Assembly (NCBI GenBank): GCA_034638255.1
Contig: JAWPGT010000004.1
Location: forward strand, 930,001-994,000
DNA from: Coprinus comatus
Taxonomy: Eukaryota; Basidiomycota; Agaricomycetes; Agaricales; Agaricaceae
Direction of reading: 5' to 3'
Length of the DNA stretch: 64,000 nt
The notes below the pieces were generated by a model. It was not told the origin of the DNA. It searched no databases and saw only the letters and a program-made list of their open reading frames with translations. Positions within the stretch are counted from its first letter, which is position 1. Every line of letters starts with the position of its first letter. A program made the position numbers and the translations under genes. This document shows positions 11,101 to 21,404 of the stretch, one piece after another.

Positions 11101-13089
11101 ATTATTGGACGTTATTATCAATGATTATTCATGCTCTATCAGCTCGTTCGCTACCCACCTTGAAGTCAGCCACCTTCTCTTGTAGCCATTCTTCGTCTTC
11201 TTCGGACGCGAGATCAGAATAGTCTTCCACAATTGATGTAATCCCCTTCGAAGGAGCGACTGCTAATGTTGTTCCAGGACTCCTGATTGGTTTGATAGTT
11301 TGTGTATTATCTTCTTGCCTATCTTCGTCAAGAGAAGTACGATCAAGGGCTTGTGGAAAGATTAAGTATAGTGGAAATTTTTGGAAAAAAAAAAAAAAAA
11401 GCTTACCTTGAAGCTTGTTGAATGAAATGCCTTCTTCAAAGTCGTCGTCCCAGTTGTCTGTCTGTTCTTCAGGAGCCGCAAAAACAAGTGGTTGAATCTT
11501 TTCAACTAAACCAAGACTAGATTTCACACTCGGGGGCTTTCCACTAGGAACTGAGCCTTGTTTCCATGCGTTGGGTCCCGAAGGATGCGAACCTATCACT
11601 GATGATGACAGTACACCATCCGTATATTTCGCCAATGGTGAGGTAGGACGAGTATGACGTGAGGGGTGTTTTGATGGTCTCGAAGGTGCTGAAAAGGGTT
11701 AAGCATTAATACTTTCATCTCCCTTAATGAACTGTATAGCGTACATTTAAGTGCTTCATTCCATTCTTGAACCTTCAAAACAGCTTCATCAAAATTATAA
11801 TTCCCAGCCTTCTTTGTGCCCTCGGCCTTTGGTTCGGCATTATCTCCTGCTCTATTCTTACCATCAGCAAGTTGTCTGCGAGCTGATACCATCCAAGGAT
11901 GTCTGAGAAGTTTCTTTGCAGATATACGGAGATTGCAGTCTTTCTGGAAACAATGGTACAAAAAATCCTTTACAATTGGGGAAGCACCCTCAGGTATGGG
12001 AGGACAATCATCTTGCACGATGCGAAATAGAGCTGGCATGGGATCTAAATCGTGATATGGTGGACGCCCTTCCAAAAGCTCGATAACGACACATCCCAAA
12101 CTCCTAAGAACCAAATACATGCATCAGTATATGAATATATGCTATAGTCGAAATGAAAATACCAGATGTCGGAAGCAGTTGTTGCGCCTGATTGTTCAAT
12201 AACCTCCGGAGCCACTAGTACCGTTGGGTATAAGACGAAAACAACAGCATTAATTTAATGAACTCACTCCAATATGGACTCCCAACAACAGTTGCATCTC
12301 CAGCTCCAACATTGCTTGCTACACCAAAATCTGCCAGCTTCACAGTTCCATCCTTGTTGGTCAAGATATTTGCGCCCTTGATATCGCGATGGATGACACC
12401 CTGGTCGTGCAGATAGACTAAACCCTCTAGAACTTGTGATATGTACACAGCTACCAAATTTTCAGGAAATTTTCCGAATTTCTTAACGATGCTATGGAGG
12501 GAGCCATTCTCACAAAACCTGTCACACGAGTCAACACGGGAGAACCGCCGGAGCTAGAACGACCTACTCCAGAATAATATAGAGATATTCTCGAGTCTTC
12601 ACGAATCCTTTGTACTTGACGATGTTTTCATGCTAAACCCTGATTTCAGTATTCCATGATCGAAGAGGCAGGTGCGAACCCCTCACATTGAGATTCTTCA
12701 ACAGATCGATTTCGGACTAACCAAAGTTGATGAGAAGGTTAAACCAACAATCAAGAGTAACACTCACCATAATCTCGCCAAGCTCAGCCTTGGGTATATT
12801 GCTCAACTGGATCTCCTTCACTGCGACCGTCTCCCCTGTAGCCCAATTGAGGGCCCCTGTATTGCTTTAAATACGACCCAAGATCTATGCGCATCAACAT
12901 AACGACCACTTACGATAGACTTGGCCAAATGCACCCTTTCCCAGAGAATCCCCCAATTGCTACACAAAACCAATTCTTGAGTACAGTACATCGAGTATCA
13001 TCGATTCAGAGTTAACTAACATAGTCGTTAAGTGCCTTTGGGGCATTGTCAGTCCTTGAGCCCCCAGTGGGTGAAGGGCGAGGATGCAT
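8109..13089 (-). CDS. Cdc7/SepH-type septation-initiation protein kinase
   Basis: This is a multi-exon minus-strand gene. The chosen start (13089, [11 protein letters not shown]...) lies just before the kinase domain; an upstream in-frame ATG at 13197 would add 36 residues. The glycine loop is [10 protein letters not shown], the catalytic lysine is in [10 protein letters not shown], the catalytic loop is [12 protein letters not shown] and the metal-binding motif [17 protein letters not shown] and [16 protein letters not shown] follow. After the domain (ending near 11860) comes an acidic, disordered middle ([19 protein letters not shown] ... [10 protein letters not shown]). A long armadillo-like C-terminal half includes [19 protein letters not shown] and [12 protein letters not shown] basic tail ends at 8109. 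This order of STE-type kinase, linker and ARM-like repeats is that of fission yeast Cdc7 and Aspergillus SepH, which act in the septation initiation network at spindle pole bodies. Confidence 0.88.
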
Positions 13090-13915
13090 TGTGTGTGATG
13101 TTGCCAAGGGCGCAGAAGAGGGAAGGACAGGTATATAAGAGAGAGGACGAAGTGGATACGCGCTTTTGACTTCAGTCGCGTCCTGCGCTGACCACAATCA
13201 TGAATGTTCCTAATGAGCAACACAGCGTGTGTACACAATCAATTTCACAGCCGAGCTTCCCACAATTAGCCATCCTCACCCTTACTACCATACAACGTCA
13301 TAACTACTCCCTATAATAGTCATCTGTACAATAAAAGACTATTAGCATCCGCTATGCCTTGGTAATCACCCCAGCACAATAACCGAGTAACAGTAGTAAT
13401 AAGCTGTGGTGACTTTAAACAGCAAGGTCGAGTCATCTACTACCCATAAGTTACCCGAAACGCGGCTGCGGTTCTGTCATGACAAGACTTCCATCCTCGA
13501 GTATGGAACCACCATTAAAAGAACCAATTATCATAATGGAAGTACTCGGCCTCTGTATCGTCGCCAATATTGAAACTTCCACTACACTCTGCTTCTGGAT
13601 CTGGTAGCCGATCGGAAGCTTTATCACAACTATGAGTGTAGGGAGTCTGATGTGCAAGATCCAAGTTAGGGGAAGTTCAATTGTTATACATTAATGTACA
13701 CTACAACAAAACATGGATGTAGTAACAGGTTCAAGTTAAAACTCATTCACTATCCTCTAAGACCTTTGTGCTTCAAATTTGAATTTTGCAGTACCTGCCT
13801 AGTAGACACGGAGCCTTTAAGTTCTGGATCTCTTATATTTTTCCATAACAGTTTACAATACCGGGACCAGGAGATTAAGATTTATTAACCACAAAATATG
13901 CATCATATGAGTGAA

Positions 13916-14006
13916 CACTGGTCCTTTATTCATTGTATGCTACCAGAATCAGTGGTGCTAATCAACCGTTCATCATAGCGGTGCAACTAATGTCAAAGGA
14001 CCAGTG
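13916..14006. repeat. 12-bp inverted repeat with 67-nt spacer
   Basis: CACTGGTCCTTT at 13916-13927 is perfectly complementary to AAAGGACCAGTG at 13995-14006. It could form a long-looped hairpin or be the ends of a very small inverted-repeat element. No target-site duplication is evident. Confidence 0.55.
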
Positions 14007-14394
14007 AATAAACGAGTAATAGATAGAAGAACATCAATCCATGCGCATTTTTTCATTTTTCATATTCAATATACTATTCAATCCACCACGCAGACGGGAA
14101 CTGGGTCAACATTCTTGATAATGGTAGGAGAAATGAAGCCCGCCGGAGCGTTCAAGATGTCATCCTTGAGATTTGGCAAACTTTCCAAAGTATAACTGAT
14201 GCAAGGAAGAAGTAGCTGAGGCTGCCATCCGCGATGTAAATGCCAAATTAAGTCCTACTGCGGAATTGGAGGAAAATAAAGATAAGGGTACCGTTATGGG
14301 ACTTGATTAATTTTAGTAGTCTGTGGATCACTTTCAATAATGTCCCTCTCACATTATAAATACTGCGTCGCTCGAAAGTCCAAAGGGTCATTAC

Positions 14395-14475
14395 TCTAAG
14401 TTCTAACGGCGAGCTATAACATCTTGCCAGGAACATAGATAAACACCCTCTGTTACCTGCTATTTCACCCCTTAG
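14395..14475 (+). pseudogene. remnant of a second aldo/keto reductase C-terminus
   Basis: In one frame the DNA reads GEL-stop-HLARNIDKHPLLPAISP, matching the end of the reductase fragment at 4228-4314 (FLQKLGGNIDKHPLLPPLTPQ). An in-frame stop breaks it and no intact upstream exons were found, so this is a decayed copy. The match is short but strong over NIDKHPLLP. Confidence 0.6.
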
Positions 14476-14703
14476 AAAGGGCCAGTGAGCTCGTAGTTTA
14501 ATCAATGTATATTCAAGTTTTTGGTATTGGTATCCTAAATTTTAGGTGTAGTACATGGCCGTTTAACCTAAGTTATCAATAGCATTCTTTGTAAAATGTG
14601 TTATAAATAGATTCCGGCCCGGGAACCGCAACCCGAAGTGTGCTTAATTGAATTTCTCTTTCTCTGCCATCAGGCTGCCATACTCTCCACTGTTCTAATT
14701 TCG

Positions 14704-15884
14704 ATGATAAACTCACACGGAACTGGCTTATCTGGAACCAATCCATTTGCAGGACATATGGGTCACCTTACTCCCGAACAAGAAGAAACCTTCTCAGTTT
14801 TCAAGAATAATTTATCTAAAGCAAATTTATACAAGCCTCCTACCGAGACTCTAAAGGCTTCACACGACGATACTACCCTCCTGTACGTTTCAAGGCGGGT
14901 TTATTAATAATAAGGGCTAATCAAAGATATGGCAGGCGATTCCTTCGAGCACGAGGATTCCATCCATCTGCGGCTCAAAAACAATTCAATGATGCTGAGA
15001 ATTGGCGCAAGAAATACAACGTAAACAATCTCTATGCGACATTTGATGCAGAGGAATTTGAGAGTGCAAAGAGGTTTTACCCTAGATGGACTGGACGACG
15101 TGACAAAGTACGCATATGACTCCGTTTCACACTTTTCTTCCAAACATTCACGCTAGTCAAGAACGGACACCCTCTGTTTGTATACCGCCTAGCATCTTTG
15201 GAGCCCGTGGAGAAGGAACTGAACGCTGCCTCGGCGGATCGAAGGCATCAAAGAATGTGAGTCCAAGCATTATTTCTATATTACATATCATTCATGCGCA
15301 GCTTCTTTAGTATTGTTCTTTATGAATTCATGACAAGGTTCTATTTACCACTTTCTACAGCTCTTCCCCACCCTTCATATCCGACTCCTATATCTTCTAC
15401 TACTTCCATTATTGACCTAGAGGGAGTATCCATCAGCGCCATGTGGAGGTTGCGCAATCATCTACAGGAAGCATCACGGCTAGCTACAGCCAACTATCCC
15501 GAAACTTTAGACACAATAGCTGTTGTAAATTCTCCATCGTTCTTCCCAACAATCTGGGGATGGATCAAGGTACGGAATGACATCGTAATTTGCAAAATAA
15601 TATACCAACCTTATTACTTATTGTTGCAGGGGTGGTTCGATGAACATACGAGGAATAAAATTCATGTTTTGGGAAAGGATCCGGGACCTAGACTCCTAGA
15701 ACTTATCCATGTTGACGACCTTCCCAAACCATATGGTGGAAACCTTGATTGGCGTTTCGAAGATGAACCCAAGCTAGATGAAGTTGCTGAAAAGCTAATT
15801 GGTAAGATGCCAAGGGGACCAGCAATATTTGAGAATGGAAAGGTGGAAAGGCTGTCAGAGACTGAATCAAATGGTACTCAGTAA
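14704..15884 (+). CDS. CRAL-TRIO (Sec14-like) lipid-transfer protein
   Basis: Five exons beginning ATG ATA AAC TCA at 14704 and ending TAA at 15884 give about 319 aa. The N-terminal CRAL-TRIO-N part contains TTLLRFLRARGFHPSAAQK. The lipid-binding domain shows GHPLFVYRLASLEP, then IIDLEGVSISAMWRLRNHL, NYPETLDTIAVVNSPSFF, WIKGWFDEHTRNKIHVLG and LPKPYGGNLDW. The PETL, PSFF and YGG elements are the standard Sec14-fold markers. Such proteins exchange phosphatidylinositol with another lipid between membranes and support Golgi traffic; which ligand this one carries cannot be told. There is no signal peptide, so it is presumably cytosolic and peripheral to membranes. The gene appears intact. Confidence 0.9.
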
Positions 15885-16456
15885 TAATAATTGAATGTAC
15901 CATATATTGTACAAATAGTGCCTAGAGTGATAACAATAATAGTCGTAAACGGAAAATGTAAGTGGAAATCTCATCAAGTCGACTTCAAGTTGCTCTATGG
16001 TGCCGTCCCCTCTTGGAAAGTGTGCTCTAACAATGACGGAAGAGGAGCAGTGGACTATGCCATCAATATGTACGACGAAGGTAGGTCTGCACTGACATCT
16101 GCTCATTGGGCTTATCGACTTGACTGACGGTCATGAGAGGATTTCGAGTTCGATTTAAATCAAGCTTATGTTCAAATTTGTGAATAAAAATAATTGACAA
16201 ATAAAGTCCTTTTACAAATTTAACGTGGTTAGTCAGTTTTGGCTATCATATATATCACCACTTTACAATTTGAAGGTGTTAAAATAAGAAATAAGATTTC
16301 TATTTATAAGTAACACACAGGATCCGTTCCAGATGTCTCCAAACTATACGAACAATACATCAAAAAAAATTTCCAATAACCTTTTTCGTTCTCGCAAGAA
16401 CCACGGAGTCAGAATGGTCGCTTATCTAACAAAGGTCTATGTGAAATATCGCCATT
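15885..16456. other. intergenic: CRAL-TRIO gene to threonine aldolase
   Basis: About 570 bp with only short open frames and no recognisable product. It contains the presumed threonine aldolase promoter, but no clear TATA box was seen. Confidence 0.45.
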
Positions 16457-18225
16457 ATGATTCGTGCTTTGTGTTCAGGGGTTTTCTCACCACGCCCATT
16501 ACAGAGGATCCTAGCAACTAGAGGAATGTCGACTACTCAGATATCGCCAGCGTTTCAACAAATCGTTGATCAAGTGAAGGTTGACATTGTTCCAAAGGCA
16601 CACGGGCAGGATAATGAAGCAAAGCGCAAGGAGATTGCCCGTACATTCATTTGTGAGTACGCTTTCACGAACCCATACTCTCTCGCTGACACCTATATCA
16701 TAGCGGATACCATCACTGGTATGGCTTTCTAGAAAGGTTGTAACATCATCACCGATAATCTACTTTGGCAGCTCCTACCGAGGAAATGTATGCCTACGCC
16801 ACCACCGCTGCAACATTAGGTGATGACGTTTACTCTGAACCATCCACGATGTGCGTCATTCCCTTCATATACCCATTCAGTCTTATTGTAATTGCTAAAT
16901 CCATACGATCCAGTGCTCTGGAGGCTCATATTGCAAAGCTATTCGGGAAAGAGGCTGCGATATTTATGTCGTCGGGAACCCAGTCAAATCAAATTGCTTT
17001 GAGAACTCACCTTAAACAGCCTCCTTACTCTATCATATGCGATACGCGCGCACACATAAACAAGTGAGTCTGGTATATAATCCAGGTTTTAGTAGATATC
17101 TAACAATATATATTCAGATATGAAGCCGGAGGCGCTGCATTCCATTCTGGGGCACAGATGATCACAATATCTCCTGCAAATAGTAATACTATTTGTTACT
17201 AGCCTTGATAACAGGTGCTGACTCGTTTCACAGAACACCATCTGACATTGGAGGAAATACAAGACGAAGTTATTTCTGGAACAGATTTTCATTTGTGCGC
17301 GTGGTTCACTCTCTCTCGGAGTCCCGAGCTCTCCACGACTTACTAATAGAATTTTAGTGCACCAACAGAAATAATTGCTTTGGAAAATACCCTAAATGGA
17401 ACTATTTTTCCTCAAGAAGAGATTGTAAGGATATCCGAGTATGCAAGATCACAGGGAATCAAGATGCATCTGGATGGTGCTCGTATTTGGCATGTTGCTG
17501 CTGAAACTGGGAAGAGCTTATCAGAACTTTGCGAGCCCTTTGACTCTATCAGTGTTTGTTTCAGTAAAGGTTTAGGTGAGATATATCCCATTTAGATGAG
17601 TATCGAGAACCAGAATAGATATTGACTTCATCACCTAGGTGCCCCAATTGGATCATGTCTGGTTGGAAAGAAGGATTTCGTCACCAAGGCACGCTGGTTC
17701 AGGAAACTTTTCGGTGGCGGTATGAGGCAAACCGGTATCCTAGCTGGATGTGCAGCATACGCTCTTACCCACAACTTCCCTCAACTGCTTCGAGTTCATG
17801 CCCTTGCCAGAAGGCTTGAAGAAAGCCTGGAGGAGATAGGAGCAACGATTTTAAGTAGAGCTGAGACTTGCATGGTGAACAATTTGCATTCGATTATCTT
17901 ACGAACGTTTATTGACTATTGGCTACTTGATTTACAGGTTTTCTATGATCCTAGTCCTTTGGGTATCACTTTCGACGAGATTGCTGAACGTGGAAGTGCT
18001 CTTGACGAACCCCTTGTATTGGGTGGTTCACGACTTGTTGTTCATATCCAAACTTCAGAGCAGGCAGTTGATGATTTCTTATCCATCATACGTCAACTTG
18101 CAGAGGAGAAGAAAGCTGCTGGTTGGGTTCCAGTTGTCAATGGGCAATCTTCTGCCCGAAAAATGTTTACATTCGCCGAGTTCCCAAAAACAACTAGCGG
18201 GTTGTTTTTTAATTTTAACTCTTGA
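16457..18225 (+). CDS. GLY1: low-specificity L-threonine aldolase (PLP enzyme)
   Basis: A multi-exon gene from MIRALCSGVFSPRPLQ at 16457 to TGA at 18225; introns join in frame where checked. The family signatures are TEEMYAYATTAATLGDDVY, IALEAHIAKLFGKEAAIFM, SSGTQSNQIALRTHL, GAQMITISPAN, PTEIIALENTLNGTI, MHLDGARIWH and SVCFSKGLGAPIGS, where the Lys in FSKGLG binds pyridoxal phosphate and the Asp in LDGAR contacts its ring nitrogen. The enzyme cleaves threonine or allo-threonine to glycine and acetaldehyde. The N-terminus (residues 1-25) is basic and hydrophobic and could be a mitochondrial presequence; an alternative ATG (MSTTQ, about residue 24) would give a cytosolic form. A tail of about 40 residues follows the fold (GQSSARKMFTFAEFPKT). 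Confidence 0.92.
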
Positions 18226-18723
18226 ATTATTGACGATATTATATTGAATCAAAATACGATCCACATTGAAATCTATATTTGCAATGAAGTATTCGGGTCG
18301 TTTAAATGAATGTTGGTTTGGATAGATACAGTTGACTCACGGCAGAAATAAGCTTACTTGATTCGCTGCTCCGAGTGTTATGTACATCACTCGACGGCGA
18401 ACGAACCACATCGGAGAGTTGCGTATGCGAGACAGGATAAGGATAAGTATTATTGAAGTATTGAATCTTGATACGTTGATGGTTGATCGCGAAATATCAA
18501 TATCTATATGTACTCTATGAAAATAGAGTCACGTTCATTTACACTCAACAATTGCGTTTATGTGGCCAAGAAATCTTGCTGGTCTGTCGTCATGATAGAT
18601 ATCAAACTTCTAAAAATAAGAACCCCCCCCCGATTACGGTAACCGACTTTCCCATATTGAAGGGATCTATTTATAACACCCCAGATATTTGTCGTTGGAA
18701 ACTCGTCTCCTTCTATTTCTCCC
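18226..18723. other. intergenic: threonine aldolase to CFA synthase homologue
   Basis: About 500 bp with no recognisable gene; the DNA is AT-rich with scattered short repeats. A tatttataac sequence near 18669 could serve as the TATA element for the downstream gene. Confidence 0.45.
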
Positions 18724-21085
18724 ATGTCGTTCCAGTTGCTTGATGTTCCAGCCAAGCACCCCTTTTCGCTCTCTGCCATTGCTGATCGTGCTTGGAATTA
18801 TGTTTCAGAGGCTCTCATGCGTAATGGATGGTCACCTCTCACCAGATTCGCAGAAGCCGCAGTAATAGCGTACGTGTGGTCGTTGTTTTTATGTTGATAT
18901 CGCGCTTATTGTTGTTTCTACGCTTTTTTTGTTTGTTTGTTCGTTTTTAAAGGTTGATGCAAAAGATTACTGTCGGACGACTTAGGATTATAACTCAACG
19001 CATATATACACTTTTCCAGAGAGTAATAAGGATGAGAGTGATGAGGAAGTAAAAACTGTGGCGGAACTACGCGTTATATAATGATACGTTCTGGGTTAGG
19101 CTATGTCTTATGGGTGATCTCGGGTTTGCAGAAGCATACATGTATGGTGATGTTCAATGCGATGATCTTATTTCTTTATTCAAGGTAATCCATTTTCTTT
19201 TGGTTGATAAGATATATTTTTGACGCTCAATACACTCTTTCTCTGTGGTAACGGTAACTTTATAGGTATTCCTGGAAAACAAACAGAATTTGGAGACTAT
19301 AAACACCTCCAAGTTCTCTTTTTGTTTACTCTACCACAAAAAATCACATCTTATCGGTTTCTCAATACAATTAGTAACTCGAGATCTAATATATCGGCAC
19401 ATTATGATATTTCAAATGAAATGTTTGCAGGTGTGTGTACCTTTGTTCCTTTACCCTTGACATTTATGTCATTGAGGTTCAATATAAATGTGTGGGGGCG
19501 CTTACCCCGCATTTTGTTTTGAAAAAGGATTTTTGTCCGAGGATATGACGTATTCTTGTGCCATTTTTGAAGACTTAGATGTTGATCTGGATCATGGTGC
19601 CGGTTCTGCTAAGAAATTGAATGGAAAGGATATCCAATTTCGAATGGAAAGACGTATATAAACGGAGATTTCACAGGCCATGAAAATGGTTATGTTAATG
19701 GAAAAAGTTAATGGAAATGGACATCCGAATCAAAAGGGGTCAAACTTACAAATGGTCATACCAAAGAGAATGGACTTACTAACGGGCACGGGAATATGAA
19801 TGGATATATCAACGGAAACGCCGAAAACAAGAAGGATCACGAAAACGGATACACGAATGGCTTTCCTAATGGATTTGCTAAATATAACGGCAGCAACCAA
19901 GGCCTCCCCGAAAACGAAAATGATGAATTATATGTCGCACAAATTCGTAAACTCGATCATATAATCAAGAAGGCAAAGATAAAGCCAGGACATCGAATAC
20001 TTGAAATTGGATCTGGCTGGGGATCTATGGCAATACGTATAACATCACGCATTCCTAATACCACTGTTGATACCATAACTCTATCGGTCCAACAACAAGA
20101 ACTGGCTCAAGAACGTATAGCTGCTGCCGGTTTGTCTGACAGGATCACAGTGCATCTCATGGATTACCGTAATATGCCACCCGAATGGGAATCTGCCTTT
20201 GATAGGGTGATCAGCGTAGAAATGCTCGAAGCTGTTGGAGAGAAATTCTTGGAGACTTATTGGAGTGTTGTTGATTGGTCTCTCAAGCCGCAAACAGGAG
20301 CAGGAGTTGTGCAATGTATCACGATACCCGAAAGTCGTGAGTTCATTGATTTAAGTTTTGGTTATGGAGTTGGATATATAATGACCAAAAATAGGATTTG
20401 ATCGTTATAGGGGCGAGATAGATTTTATTCAAAAATGGGTGTGTATATATACCTTCTCCGTGGGGTTAGATGAACACTGATGTTCGTGAAATTTTTGTTA
20501 CTCCTTTGTGGCTCAGAGTAAGTACTATACAACTACTATCAGACCACCTTTTTAATCCTCCATATCATATTTTATAGTCTTCCCAGGGGGTATGCTTCCA
20601 ACAATAAGCCTCTTAATATCAACCCTTCATACCGGGTCTAAAAATCACTTAATCGTTGATTCTACATCCAATATTGGACCGCATTATTCACGAACCCTTC
20701 GAGAGTGGCGTCGACGCTTCCTTGATCGGTTTGAAGAGTTGGTTATACCTGCGCTTCAATCCGAATATCCATCGGTGATGGGTGAAGGTTGTCCTAATGG
20801 TAAACAAGAAATTGAGGTGTTTAAACGTAAATGGATCTGTGAGTTATTTTATTTTATGGATAATGTGTCCTTATACCTTATTGATTCCCTCGTGAATTTA
20901 CTTTTAGATTACTACTGTTATTGTGAAATCGGGTTTACAACAAGAATTCTTGGAGGTAAGATTCCGTTTCTTTTTTAGAATGCATGGTGCAACAATAACT
21001 TTTGGGATGTTATTATTTGATAGATCATATTATTACATTTGCTCGTGAAGGATATCAAGACTTTGGGTGCGACGTGTTCATGTAA
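18724..21085 (+). pseudogene. cyclopropane-fatty-acyl-phospholipid synthase homologue, several frameshifts
   Basis: The start is MSFQLLDVPAKHP at 18724 and the end DHIITFAREGYQDFGCDVFM at 21085. The conserved family order is visible: AELRV ... DTFWVRLCLMGDLGFAEAYM, SNISAHYDISNEMFAG, DMTYSCAIFEDLD, the AdoMet-binding ILEIGSGWGSMAIR, FDRVISVEMLEAVGEKF, VQCITIPESRFDRYRGEID, FPGGMLPT, and GPHYSRTLREWRRRF. Enzymes of this family methylenate unsaturated acyl chains of phospholipids. Between the conserved blocks an asparagine/glycine-rich insert (about 19670-19920) separates the N-terminal part from the methyltransferase. The frame must be changed near 19012, 19077, 19315 and 19705 to follow the protein, without splice sites that would explain it. 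Either this copy is decaying or the assembly has indels here. The methyltransferase half is well conserved. Confidence 0.75.
19670..19920 (+). repeat. Asn/Gly-rich low-complexity coding insert
   Basis: Within the CFA synthase homologue, repeated variants of aatgga/aacgga encode runs such as HENGYVNGK, TNGHTKENGLTNGHGNMNG and NGYTNGFPNGF. The unit is an NG dipeptide with variable spacers. It lies between the N-terminal region and the AdoMet-binding fold and is probably a flexible linker. Such tracts are prone to slippage, and one of the frame breaks (about 19705) falls in it. Confidence 0.8.
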
Positions 21086-21404
21086 CATTCCTTCACCTTT
21101 CAGTGCTCCTTTCTCCTCAGTCGATCCATTCTCGCTTAGATTCTCTACCTTTGCAATCATAGGCTCTTTGACTCTATACCATGTACAATACGAATCCCCA
21201 GTGATTTGCAACGATAACTGATCACTGTACACGATTGAAATCTCATTCATTTTTATTTGGGGGGTATGCTCTAATGCATTGACAATACAGAAGTGAGGCT
21301 TGGTACACAAGTATAACTACAATAATTACGATGCAGAAAACGGTCTGAATAACTCTTAGAAATAAATATTAAGGGTTGGAAAATTTGATAAAAACAATCT
21401 TCTA
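21086..21404. other. convergent intergenic region, CFA homologue / Rif1 paralogue
   Basis: About 320 bp between two 3' ends. No gene or notable signal was seen. Confidence 0.45.

Larger units (their letters stand above)
13090..14703. other. gene-poor region with decayed coding fragments
   Basis: About 1.6 kb between the kinase 5' end and the CRAL-TRIO gene. It holds the kinase promoter, a 12-bp inverted repeat (13916-13927 / 13995-14006) and an aldo/keto reductase C-terminal remnant (about 14395-14475). Open frames here are short and resemble nothing I recognise; a minus-strand stretch around 14100-14220 (LESLPNLKDDILNAPAGF) looks protein-like but cannot be placed. Confidence 0.5.

Noticed and set aside
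15891..16127. 78-codon open frame after the CRAL-TRIO gene
   Set aside because: No similarity recognised, no plausible splicing partners, low-complexity start; likely chance.
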